This document shows positions 5,833-15,339 of a DNA stretch of 17,688 bases, one piece after another; position 1 is the first letter of the stretch, and every line of letters starts with the position of its first letter. A program made the position numbers and the translations under genes. The notes beneath the pieces are model-generated. The model saw only the letters and a list, made by a program, of their open reading frames with translations, searched no databases and was not told the DNA's origin. Origin of the DNA: an uncultured Collinsella sp. (lineage in GTDB: Bacteria; Actinomycetota; Coriobacteriia; Coriobacteriales; Coriobacteriaceae); assembly GCA_900544225.1 (NCBI GenBank), contig UQUD01000039.1, forward strand, positions 1 through 17,688, read 5' to 3'.

Positions 5833-8191
5833 TTACGGCGGCCTCATGACCGGCGGCGATGGCGTCGATGGCAAAGCTCGGACCGGTGTAGACGTCGCCG
5901 CCCACAAAGATGTCGGGCTCGGCGGTCTGATAGGTCTGGGGATCGGCAAGGGCGCCCTGGCCGCGGCCAAGCTCCACCTTGGAGCCAGCCAGCAGATCGC
6001 CCCACACAATGGACTGGCCAATCGACATGACTACGCGGTCGGCATCGACACGACGCAGATCGTTCTCGTCGTACTCGGGCGCAAAACGGCCCTCGTCGTC
6101 AAAGACACGCGTGCAGCGCTTGAAGGTGATACCGCACACATGACCGGCCTCGTCTAGGTGAACCTCCTTGGGGCCCCAGCCACAGCTGATGTGGGCGCCG
6201 TCCTCAACGGCCTCGTGACGCTCCTCCTCGCTGGCGGGCATCTGGGCCTCGCTCTCCAGGCAGAACATCTCAACGTGCTCGGAGCCCAGACGGCAAGCGT
6301 TGCGTGCGACGTCGATAGCCACGTTGCCGCCGCCCACCACAATGGTGCGGCCGGGCAGCGTATCGACCTTGCCACTGTTGACCTCGCGCAAGAAGTCGAC
6401 GGCCACGGTCACGTCCTCGGCATCCTCGCCCGGAATACCGGCGAGGCGGCCGCCCTGGCAGCCGATGGCAACATAAAAGGCCTTAAAGCCCTGCTCGCGC
6501 AGCTCGTCGAGCGTCACCTCACGACCGACCTCCACGCCATAGCGGAACTCGGCACCCATCAGGCGAATAACTTCGACCTCGGCCTCGATAACATCCTTCT
6601 GCAGCTTAAAGCTGGGAATACCGTAAGTGAGCATACCGCCCGGCCGCTCATTCTTCTCGAATACGACGGGCTTGTAGCCCTTCTCGGCCAGATAGAAGGC
6701 GCAGGACAGACCGGCCGGGCCGGCACCGATAATGGCGATCTTCTGATCGAAGCCGCCAGCGCGCGTCGGCGTCACCACGGGCGGGACATAGCGGGTCGCG
6801 GCATCCAGATCGCGCTGGGCGATGAACTTCTTGACCTCGTCGATAGCCACGGCGGCATCCACGCGACCACGGGTGCAGGCATCCTCGCAGCGGCGATTGC
6901 ACACACGCCCGCAGATAGCAGGCAGTGGGTTCTCTCGCTTGATGAGCGCCAGCGCCTCGTCATAGCGACCCTGCGCCGCGAGCTTCAAATAGCCCTGAAC
7001 GGCAACGTGCGCGGGGCAGGCCGTCTTGCAGGGCGCGGTGCCGGGCTCGTGCGTCTCGATACGGTTATCGTTGCGGTAGTTGGGCGACCACTTGGTGTGG
7101 TCCCACTTGGTGGCATCGGGCAGCTCCTGGCGCGGATACTCGGGCACCTGTCCGCCGGCCTTTTTGCTGCAGAGCTTCTGGCCGAGCTTGGCGGCGCCGG
7201 CCGGGCACACCTCAACGCAGCGACCGCAGGCCACACACTTGTCCTTCTCGACCTTGGCGACATAGGCCGAGCGCGAAAGATTGGGCGCGTTGAACAGCTG
7301 CGAGGTGCGCAGGGCGTAGCACACGTTGACGTTGCAGTTGCAGATGGCGAAGATCTTGTTCTCGCCGTCAATGTTGGTGATCTGGTGCACAAAGCCGTTG
7401 TCCTCGGCCTGGCGCAGGATGTCGTAGACCTCGTCGCGGGTCACGTAATGACCACGATCGGTCTCGACCACGTAGTCGGCCATATCGCCCACGGCGATGC
7501 ACCAATCGGCCGGGTCGTCGGCGCAGCCCTCGCCCATCACGCGACGGCTCGCGCGGCAGCTGCAGGTGCTAGCGGCATATTTGCCATCGTATTTGTCGAG
7601 CCAATGCTCGATATGCTCAATAGGCACCGAGGTGCTCGCGGCATCGATGGCCTTCTCGACCGGAATGACATGCATGCCGATGCCGGCACCTCCGGGCGGC
7701 ACCATCGGCGTGGCCTTGGACAGCGGCCCCTTGGATGCCTGCTCAAAGAACTTGGCATAGACCGGATGCTCCTCGAGCTGGCTCACGCGCATGTTGAGGA
7801 ACTCGGCGGAACCCGGTACCAGCATGGGCAGCACCCACTGCTTGGCGCGCTCGGGATTTTCCCAGTTGTACTCGAGCAGACCCGTGTAGCTCATGTCGTC
7901 GAGCATCTTCTCGATATCGGCCTCGGGCATACCGGTGAGCTTGACCATCTCGGGCAGCGTGTAGGGACGGCGCATCTTCATCTTGCAGAGCACTTCGGCC
8001 TGCTCGTCAGTCGCGGCCTCGGCAAACGACCAGTACTCGTAGCCCAGCAGCTCGTCGCGATGCAGCAGGCGGTTGGTGCAGTGCTCGCACAGCTTGACGA
8101 TGGCCTCGCGCGGATGCTCCGGCAGCGGCGGCACGAACTCCGAACCGATATCGGGCTCGGTGTAGCTAATCCCCGGTCCGTTGAGAATCAT
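5738..8191 (-). CDS. GltD-like FAD / iron-sulfur oxidoreductase (frame broken near 5834)
   Basis: A large soluble electron-transfer protein. Residues 1-300 form a cysteine-containing N-terminal module with CEHC (35-38), TCSCRASRR (209-217) and CNCNVNVC (284-291). A ferredoxin motif CVACGRCVEVC lies at 319-329. From about 385 it resembles the glutamate synthase small subunit: the cysteine-rich adaptor (CKTACPAHVAVQGYLKL; CGRVCNRRCEDAC), the FAD-binding GAGPAGLSCAFYL (489-501), and the NAD(P)-binding GGGNVAIDVARNA (620-632). After GHEAAV the frame changes to VIHPSLCAAGL and ends in an arginine-rich tail; the true continuation is one base away in the other frame. The full protein would be about 925 residues. 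The ATG at 8191 has GAAGGGA 7 bases upstream. Likely role: NAD(P)H-linked electron transfer in anaerobic metabolism; the partner is unknown. The TetR gene diverges from it. Confidence 0.88.
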   Translation of the reverse strand: MILNGPGISYTEPDIGSEFVPPLPEHPREAIVKLCEHCTNRLLHRDELLGYEYWSFAEAATDEQAEVLCKMKMRRPYTLPEMVKLTGMPEADIEKMLDDMSYTGLLEYNWENPERAKQWVLPMLVPGSAEFLNMRVSQLEEHPVYAKFFEQASKGPLSKATPMVPPGGAGIGMHVIPVEKAIDAASTSVPIEHIEHWLDKYDGKYAASTCSCRASRRVMGEGCADDPADWCIAVGDMADYVVETDRGHYVTRDEVYDILRQAEDNGFVHQITNIDGENKIFAICNCNVNVCYALRTSQLFNAPNLSRSAYVAKVEKDKCVACGRCVEVCPAGAAKLGQKLCSKKAGGQVPEYPRQELPDATKWDHTKWSPNYRNDNRIETHEPGTAPCKTACPAHVAVQGYLKLAAQGRYDEALALIKRENPLPAICGRVCNRRCEDACTRGRVDAAVAIDEVKKFIAQRDLDAATRYVPPVVTPTRAGGFDQKIAIIGAGPAGLSCAFYLAEKGYKPVVFEKNERPGGMLTYGIPSFKLQKDVIEAEVEVIRLMGAEFRYGVEVGREVTLDELREQGFKAFYVAIGCQGGRLAGIPGEDAEDVTVAVDFLREVNSGKVDTLPGRTIVVGGGNVAIDVARNACRLGSEHVEMFCLESEAQMPASEEERHEAVEDGAHISCGWGPKEVHLDEAGHVCGITFKRCTRVFDDEGRFAPEYDENDLRRVDADRVVMSIGQSIVWGDLLAGSKVELGRGQGALADPQTYQTAEPDIFVGGDVYTGPSFAIDAIAAGHEAAVIHPSLCAAGLHAHHRPQSAPLHRARPRRCRD

Positions 8192-8282
8192 AGTCGTCCC
8201 TTCTCTTGCCGCAGCCTGGCAGGCACGCAGCGCCCCTCTTTTTACGGGCTCGACATGCCCCCACGCCGTTCACCCGTTATTG

Positions 8283-8320
8283 TTGACATTGTGTCAAAAA
8301 CAGTATTGACGAACCGTCAA
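8283..8320. promoter_or_regulatory. Two operator palindromes between oxidoreductase and TetR genes
   Basis: Two perfect 15-bp palindromes of the same design lie in the divergent gap: TTGACA-TTG-TGTCAA (8283-8297) and TTGACG-AAC-CGTCAA (8306-8320), centres 23 bp apart. A weaker half-site with CGAACGGTCA follows near 8341-8350. TTGAC sequences here also resemble -35 elements on both strands, so a bound TetR dimer pair would block both promoters. Autoregulation and control of the oxidoreductase is inferred from position. Confidence 0.75.
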
Positions 8321-8379
8321 CAATATTCAAGACTGTTAGGCGAACGGTCAGGCTCAAACGGATGAAAGGCGGCAAGCGC

Positions 8380-9042
8380 ATGAGCAGTAACGCAGCGAAC
8401 ACCTCTGTGGCCGACGCCGTCCCCGCGCCCGACAGCACGACAAAGCGTTTGACGGGCGACGAACGCCGTCGCGAGATCCTCGATGCCGTGCGCACCGTGA
8501 GTTCCGAGCTGGGCGTGTCCCATCTTTCGGTATCGGCCGTGACCAAGCGAGCCGGCTGCACGCGCTCGCTGTTCTACCACTACTTCGCCGATATGGACGC
8601 CGCCGTCACCGCCGTGATGGACGAAGCGATCGACGGTTTTATCGCCGAGCTCGAGCAGTGGAACGCCAGCCGCACGGTTGGCGACATCGAAGGCGCACTC
8701 GACACCGTCGCCCCGCTCTTTAAGCACCTGGTCGTGAGCGGCCACGAGCTGCCAAGCACGCTCACCTCGAGCAGCGGCGCGCTCTACGGCGGCTTTTTGC
8801 ACAACGTGGTCCAGCGCGTGGCGCAGTATATCTGCGACACCACCGTGGTGGATTTTGTCACCCATCATGAGCTACGCATCGACCATGTTTACGAGACGTT
8901 CTACACCCTCATCATGGGACTGTTGATGTATATCCGCACGCACCCCGATGTGCCCGACGAGACGGTCAAGGAGATTATCGCCTCGACGCTCCACATCGAG
9001 GGCTATACCGCCAAGTATCCGGAGCGCAAGCCCCAGAACTGA
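8380..9042 (+). CDS. TetR/AcrR-family transcriptional regulator
   Basis: The 220-residue protein has a polar N-terminal extension (about 1-22), then a TetR_N domain: LTGDERRREILDAVRTVSSELG, LSVSAVTKRAGCTRSLFYHYFADMDAAV, with the typical helix-turn-helix and FYHYF motif (about 25-75). The rest is a helical ligand-binding domain of no recognised subtype. Start choice: ATG 8380 has AAAGGCGG 7 bases upstream; an in-frame ATG at 8362 is less well served. It diverges from the iron-sulfur oxidoreductase across a gap with two matching palindromes, and is followed 63 bases later, in the same direction, by a membrane protein gene that it may also control. The ligand is unknown. Confidence 0.92.
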   Translation: MSSNAANTSVADAVPAPDSTTKRLTGDERRREILDAVRTVSSELGVSHLSVSAVTKRAGCTRSLFYHYFADMDAAVTAVMDEAIDGFIAELEQWNASRTVGDIEGALDTVAPLFKHLVVSGHELPSTLTSSSGALYGGFLHNVVQRVAQYICDTTVVDFVTHHELRIDHVYETFYTLIMGLLMYIRTHPDVPDETVKEIIASTLHIEGYTAKYPERKPQN

Positions 9043-9105
9043 CGACATTTGGCCAAACTGCCCGCGATCAGAAGAGGGGCCGCGGGCGTGTGAAAGGAGA
9101 GCAGC

Positions 9106-10113
9106 ATGCTGTTCGATGTTTGGGGTAGCGATACCCTTATCCACTGGGCCGGCTGGGCCATGGTCTTTATTGGCCTGATCGTGCTCAACGAGGTCGGCCG
9201 CCGCACCAAGCTGGGCGCGGCAATCATCTTTGGCGTGGCTCCGCTGGCCATGACCATCTACTGCATCGCTATCGCCGTGGGCGTTTCGCAGGGTGCCGAG
9301 TGGGCGCTCACCAACCCCACCCATGTGTACCAGAACAGCTGGTTCCACTACGCCAAGGTATACGCGGCGCTGGCCGGTTGCTGGGGCTTCATTGCCATTA
9401 AGTACCAGTGGGGGAAGATCGGCAAGGCGCATTGGTTCCGCGCATGGCCGTTTGTAATCGTCGCCATCAACATCATGATCGCCGTCGTGTCCGACTTCGA
9501 GAGCGCCTATCACTTCTTTGTCCTGGGCCAGTCCACTTGGGTCACCTCCGAAGGTGCTACGCAGCTGGCCGGCTGGAACAACGTGTTCAACGGCATCGCC
9601 GGCATCATCAACATCTTCTGCATGACCGGTTGGTGGAGCGTCTACGCCTCCGAGGATCAGACCGATATGCTGTGGCCCGACATGACCTGGGTCTACATCA
9701 TCGCCTACGATATCTGGAACTTCTGCTACACCTACAACTGCCTGCCCACCCACTCCTGGTTCTGCGGCTTTGCGCTGCTGCTGGCGCCCACCGTCGCCGC
9801 CTTTATCTGGAACAAGGGCGGCTGGATCCAGAACCGCGCCTTTACGCTGGCCATTTGGTGCATGTTTGCCCAGGTGTTCCCGTACTTCCAGGAGGAGTCC
9901 ATCTTTGTGACCCACTCCACGCTCGACCCCGGCGCCGCTACCGCGGTCTCGGTCGCCGCGCTGATCGCCAACGTCGCCGCAATCATCTACATCGCCTACC
10001 GCGCCAAGAAGCTCGGCCGCAATCCCTACAAGCAGGATGTCTTTGAGGGCACCAGCGATTGGGAGAAGGCTACCGCTCGTCGCGCCAAGGTTGATTACGC
10101 TCACGCCGAGTAA
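9106..10113 (+). CDS. Multi-pass membrane protein, DUF5692-like
   Basis: The 335-residue protein starts at an ATG with AAGGAG 6 bases upstream. It is very hydrophobic and rich in Trp, Phe and Tyr, with about eight or nine likely membrane segments (for example WAGWAMVFIGLIVLNEV; AAIIFGVAPLAMTIYCIAIAV; FVIVAINIMIAVVS; GIAGIINIFCMTGWWSVY; FCGFALLLAPTVAAFIW; AAVSVAALIANVAAIIYIAY). The C-terminus is a charged cytoplasmic tail (KKLGRNPYKQDVFEGTSDWEKATARR). I associate this pattern with DUF5692, a family of unknown function in Coriobacteriia, with moderate certainty. Polar motifs such as DFESAYHFF, YDIWNFCYTYNCLPTHSW and PYFQEESIFVTHS lie within or next to membrane segments and could form a substrate path. 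It follows the TetR gene and ends at a strong terminator. Confidence 0.8.
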   Translation: MLFDVWGSDTLIHWAGWAMVFIGLIVLNEVGRRTKLGAAIIFGVAPLAMTIYCIAIAVGVSQGAEWALTNPTHVYQNSWFHYAKVYAALAGCWGFIAIKYQWGKIGKAHWFRAWPFVIVAINIMIAVVSDFESAYHFFVLGQSTWVTSEGATQLAGWNNVFNGIAGIINIFCMTGWWSVYASEDQTDMLWPDMTWVYIIAYDIWNFCYTYNCLPTHSWFCGFALLLAPTVAAFIWNKGGWIQNRAFTLAIWCMFAQVFPYFQEESIFVTHSTLDPGAATAVSVAALIANVAAIIYIAYRAKKLGRNPYKQDVFEGTSDWEKATARRAKVDYAHAE

Positions 10114-10183
10114 CGCGCCTGGCGCAAACATCGCTTGAGTACGAAGCCGCGTAGCCGGCTCCGCGCAACTCAACGCATTGCAG

Positions 10184-10224
10184 AGCCCCCGGAATGTGAT
10201 TCGTCCGCGTTCCGGGGGCTTTTT
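10184..10224 (+). terminator. Rho-independent terminator after the membrane protein gene
   Basis: A perfect 11-bp stem AGCCCCCGGAA/TTCCGGGGGCT (10184-10194, 10210-10220) with a 15-nt loop is followed by TTTT. It lies 70 bases after the stop codon. Confidence 0.9.
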
Positions 10225-10346
10225 GCTGCCGCGAGGATGCGGCTAAACGATGCACTCGGGTTAAATCGGATCTTATATTTCGCATGCGCTTTATATGGCT
10301 CCATTTTTGGGTACAGTGTTGTCCCGATATTGAGCTTGGGGGATAT

Positions 10347-11828
10347 ATGAAAGATGAGACGATAGGCCAAGAGGATGCGGCCCAAGATGCAGAAGCGTGT
10401 GCCGAGGCCCTGGAGAGCCTTGACCGGATTGCGCTAGATGAGCTCTCGTTTAGCGATTCGGCCGTCGACACACAGGACGAGGCGCACGAAGGCACCGAGG
10501 ACGAAGACGGCGACGCCAAAGACGCTCCTGACGAAGCCGAAGAGGACGATAGCAAGGGCGATGACCAGCCCGAATCCGACACGGGCGAGGAAACCGTCTT
10601 GCTCGACAGCTTGCCGGCCGAGGATTCGCTGACCCGCGAGCTTCCTGGCCTGGGTTCCGCACCAGCCGTAGACGAGACCATCGCCATGGGCGATATTCCC
10701 CTGCCGTCCGTTCCTTCGGCACGCGAGGCCGAGGTTCGCCATCGCAAGATGTCGCCCAAGCGACGCAACCTGATGGTGGCAGGCGTTGTTGCCGTCGCGC
10801 TCGTCGCCGGCGGCGCGGGCTATGCGGCTTGGAACGGATACCAGCAAGAGCAGGCCGCCGTGGTTGCCGCAAACGCCCATACCATGATGTCGGTGCAAAT
10901 TGGCGTACATGCCGCTGGGCTCGACTGCTCCACCGGCTCAAAGATCCCCGTGCAGGTGAGTGGCCAGGACTCCGACGGCTCTTCTGTGAGCGAAACGCTC
11001 TACGTTGACGAGCACGGTCGCGGCATTAAGCTGCTGCCCGGCGATTACACGCTCTCCATTGCTGGATCCCCCATCGCGGAAGACGGCACCATCTACACCG
11101 TCCCGACCACCAAGGCGCAGGTCACCATTAAGAGCGATGGGCAGGATTTGAGTGCCCAGGCCACCTTTAAGCTCAAGGTACCTTCGGCCGACACGGTGAC
11201 CGACGATCAGATCGATGCCGCCGCCAAGTATGCCGAGGAAGGGGGCGCAAGCTCTGCCGCCGCGGCAAAGATACTCCAGCAGGCGGCAATTACGCGCCGT
11301 GATGCCGCCGCCAACGCCGTAAGCGCAAGCGAGGCACAGTCCGCCCGCGATGCCGACGCTCGACACAAGGCGACGAACCTGTATCAGCTCGATATTCCGG
11401 TTGAGTGGTATGGCAAGGTCGCGACCTGGCAAAACGGCAACACGCTGTGCATTTATCTGGACGGCGACACCAACACACCGCTCGTGACGCTCGTCGCGGT
11501 GCGCGACGGCGAGACCCTTACCCCCGATGACGGCGATACAGCTTTGGGCACGGTCAGCCTGGGCAACGGCTACACCGTCTATGCTAGCGGTCCTATCTAT
11601 CCGTATGTGATTCCTCAAACCATCAACGGGCGCACGCAGGACCCCGTGTCGACCTACCCCATGGATACGGCGATTGAGCTTGTCGAACTCACGACCGGCA
11701 ACCGCTACACATACAGCCAGATCAAGAACGTACTGGTCGGCAAAGACGGCAAGGCCGACGCCGCCACCAAGCTCGAGACCGACTACCTCGCCCAGATTCT
11801 CCTGCCGAGCATAAAAGCCCAGGACTAG
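10347..11828 (+). CDS. Membrane-anchored protein with very acidic N-terminus
   Basis: The 493-residue protein from ATG 10347 (GGGGGA upstream; an earlier ATG at 10284 lacks a site) has three parts. Residues 1-130 are extremely rich in Asp and Glu (for example DEAEEDDSKGDDQPESD at about 62-78), low in complexity and predicted disordered. A basic patch RHRKMSPKRRN (about 131-141) precedes a single membrane helix, LMVAGVVAVALVAGGAGYAAW (about 142-162). The extracellular part (about 170-493) includes beta-rich segments such as TLYVDEHGRGIKLLPGDYTL and a helical Ala-rich stretch around 290-340. The basic-in topology predicts an acidic cytoplasmic tail and a C-terminal outside domain. No family is recognised. 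The acidic tail could bind a cytoplasmic partner or metal. It is a single-gene unit ending near a family A element. Confidence 0.8.
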   Translation: MKDETIGQEDAAQDAEACAEALESLDRIALDELSFSDSAVDTQDEAHEGTEDEDGDAKDAPDEAEEDDSKGDDQPESDTGEETVLLDSLPAEDSLTRELPGLGSAPAVDETIAMGDIPLPSVPSAREAEVRHRKMSPKRRNLMVAGVVAVALVAGGAGYAAWNGYQQEQAAVVAANAHTMMSVQIGVHAAGLDCSTGSKIPVQVSGQDSDGSSVSETLYVDEHGRGIKLLPGDYTLSIAGSPIAEDGTIYTVPTTKAQVTIKSDGQDLSAQATFKLKVPSADTVTDDQIDAAAKYAEEGGASSAAAAKILQQAAITRRDAAANAVSASEAQSARDADARHKATNLYQLDIPVEWYGKVATWQNGNTLCIYLDGDTNTPLVTLVAVRDGETLTPDDGDTALGTVSLGNGYTVYASGPIYPYVIPQTINGRTQDPVSTYPMDTAIELVELTTGNRYTYSQIKNVLVGKDGKADAATKLETDYLAQILLPSIKAQD

Positions 11829-11868
11829 CCGGCCCGAAGACAGCCGCCCAACACCCCATCCCTAACGC

Positions 11869-11935
11869 AGTTGCGGTGAAATAGGGATTGTTTTTGCTGG
11901 TCAAACCGCAAAACAGTCCCTATTTCACCGCAACT
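11869..11935. repeat. Family A inverted-repeat element, copy 3 (67 nt)
   Basis: The arms AGTTGCGGTGAAATAGGGA and TCCCTATTTCACCGCAACT (11869-11887, 11917-11935) are perfectly complementary, and pairing continues inward to 11894/11910 with one G-U pair. The length equals copies 1 and 2, but the inner arm is GGGA/TCCC instead of TTC/GAA, so both sides have changed together. It lies between two convergent genes, 40 bases from the end of the acidic membrane protein and 24 from the end of the 57-residue protein gene. Confidence 0.85.
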
Positions 11936-11959
11936 TATTGGTGGCCTTTTGGGTGGCAC

Positions 11960-12133
11960 TCAGCGCCACGGGTCGGCTTCGAACATCGGCTCGCGCTCGG
12001 GGCGGCGGTCGCTGTAGGGATCGTAGCCGTCGTCGTCCTCGTTCTCGGCACGGATATAGGGGTCGCGCGGCTTGGGTGCCGGTCTGGACGTGGGCTTGGG
12101 CGCCGGCGCGCTTGTCTTGATCTCGTCTTTCAT
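11960..12133 (-). CDS. Small Pro-rich charged hypothetical protein
   Basis: The 57-residue protein begins MKDEIKTSAPAPKPTSRPAP. An Ala/Pro/Lys-rich first half is followed by an acidic, Tyr- and Arg-rich second half (YIRAENEDDDGYDPYSDRRPEREPMFEADPWR). AAGGAG lies 8 bases before ATG 12133, which is better spaced than the two upstream ATGs (12139 and 12151). It has no hydrophobic segment and is probably disordered. Its gene follows the clpB terminator in the same direction. It is a plausible short gene because of the good ribosome binding site, but without homology evidence it could still be chance. No function is proposed. Confidence 0.55.
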   Translation of the reverse strand: MKDEIKTSAPAPKPTSRPAPKPRDPYIRAENEDDDGYDPYSDRRPEREPMFEADPWR

Positions 12134-12183
12134 CTGCATAACTCCTTGCATCGCATCCGTTCAGCATCATCGATTGTCGCACG

Positions 12184-12220
12184 AAAAAGGGCGGCGGACC
12201 CAATTGGATCCGCCGCCCTT
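12184..12220 (-). terminator. Rho-independent terminator of clpB
   Basis: On the minus strand the stem GGGCGGCGGA/TCCGCCGCCC (10 bp perfect; 12-bp if the flanking A-T pairs are counted) with a 10-nt loop is followed by TTTTT (12188-12184). It lies about 45 bases after the clpB stop. Confidence 0.92.
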
Positions 12221-12264
12221 GGCGTTTAGAGACGACTGGCAGATTTTAAGGCATGGCCCAAAAT

Positions 12265-14883
<2,619 letters not shown>

Positions 14884-14892
<9 letters not shown>

Positions 14893-15006
14893 GGAATCAC
14901 CTCTCTTGGGGTGGCCGCCCTACGGGGCGGCTTCACGTTGTTCGAGAAGTATTGTTGCCAGCTTTGTACGATCTTATACATAAATCTAAGTCTCTATATA
15001 TAAGAT
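14884..15006 (-). promoter_or_regulatory. clpB leader with three adjoining hairpins and an upstream inverted repeat
   Basis: In the RNA direction a 7-bp hairpin GCCGCCC/GGGCGGC (14931-14914) is followed directly by CACC/GGTG (14913-14898), whose right arm is part of the ribosome binding site AGAGAGGTGA. Then comes GATTC/GAATC (14898-14884), which puts the ATG in its 5-nt loop. Upstream, ATCTTATA (14971-14978) and TATAAGAT (14999-15006) form an 8-bp inverted repeat; TATAAG or similar on the minus strand may be the -10. The last two stems are short, so the structure is only a suggestion. Confidence 0.4.
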
Positions 15007-15070
15007 TTTCTGAGTGATTGAAAGATAGGGAGCAGGTGCGCTCACCCGCTACGGCCTCGTCCCCTTACTA

Positions 15071-15286
15071 TCTCAATCTGTAACATCTAGCGGCTGTTTA
15101 TGGCTCTAGATGTTACAGATTGAGATGAAATGACCAGCGGCACCCGTTTGTCTCAATCTGTAACATCTAATCGGCAAATAGGGCTCTATCTGTTACAAAT
15201 CGAGACGAACAGAAGACACCCGGATCAAAAATCTAAATCTGTAACACCAGGCCCACTTTTAGCGGCCAAGATGTTACAGATCGAGA
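15071..15286. repeat. Family C array: three 55-nt palindromes, 80-81 nt period
   Basis: Three units share arms related to TCTCAATCTGTAACATCTA. Unit 1 is 15071-15125 (20-bp arms, perfect). Unit 2 is 15151-15205 (19-nt arms, 15 matching). Unit 3 is 15232-15286 (15-nt arms, 13 matching). Every unit spans exactly 55 nt, and unlike spacers of 25 and 26 nt separate them. The centre of each arm, TCTGTAACA or its reverse complement, is the best conserved part. The array fills the gap between the small membrane protein gene and the clpB promoter. It has no T-runs suggesting terminators, and the units are too long and palindromic for a CRISPR repeat. Confidence 0.85.
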
Positions 15287-15296
15287 CAGACCGAAA

Positions 15297-15331
15297 ACCA
15301 CCACAAAGGGGACAGGCACCTTTGTGGTGGT
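15297..15331 (-). repeat. Family B hairpin element, copy 1
   Basis: Perfect 13-bp arms ACCACCACAAAGG/CCTTTGTGGTGGT enclose a 9-nt loop. Read on the minus strand the loop is TGCCTGTCC and the element is followed by TTTCG. It starts 8 bases after the stop codon of the minus-strand gene at 15340, so it probably acts as its terminator. One extra A-T pair extends each arm. Confidence 0.85.
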
Positions 15332-15339
15332 TGCAGTCT

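Noticed and set aside
6158..8365. 735-codon plus-strand frame opposite the oxidoreductase
   Set aside because: It is antisense to a gene with clear iron-sulfur and FAD motifs; the long open frame is a product of high G+C at third positions.
10135..10173. TTGAGT ... ACTCAA as a HAIR-like site after the membrane protein gene
   Set aside because: The spacing is 27 nt rather than 7 and it lies in a 3' region just before a terminator, so it is more likely part of an RNA fold.
14893..15060. HAIR or CIRCE heat-shock operator for clpB
   Set aside because: Neither CTTGAGT-N7-ACTCAAG nor TTAGCACTC-N9-GAGTGCTAA is present, even approximately.
15071..15286. CRISPR array
   Set aside because: The units are 55-nt palindromes that diverge from each other, there are only three, and no cas gene is present in the window.
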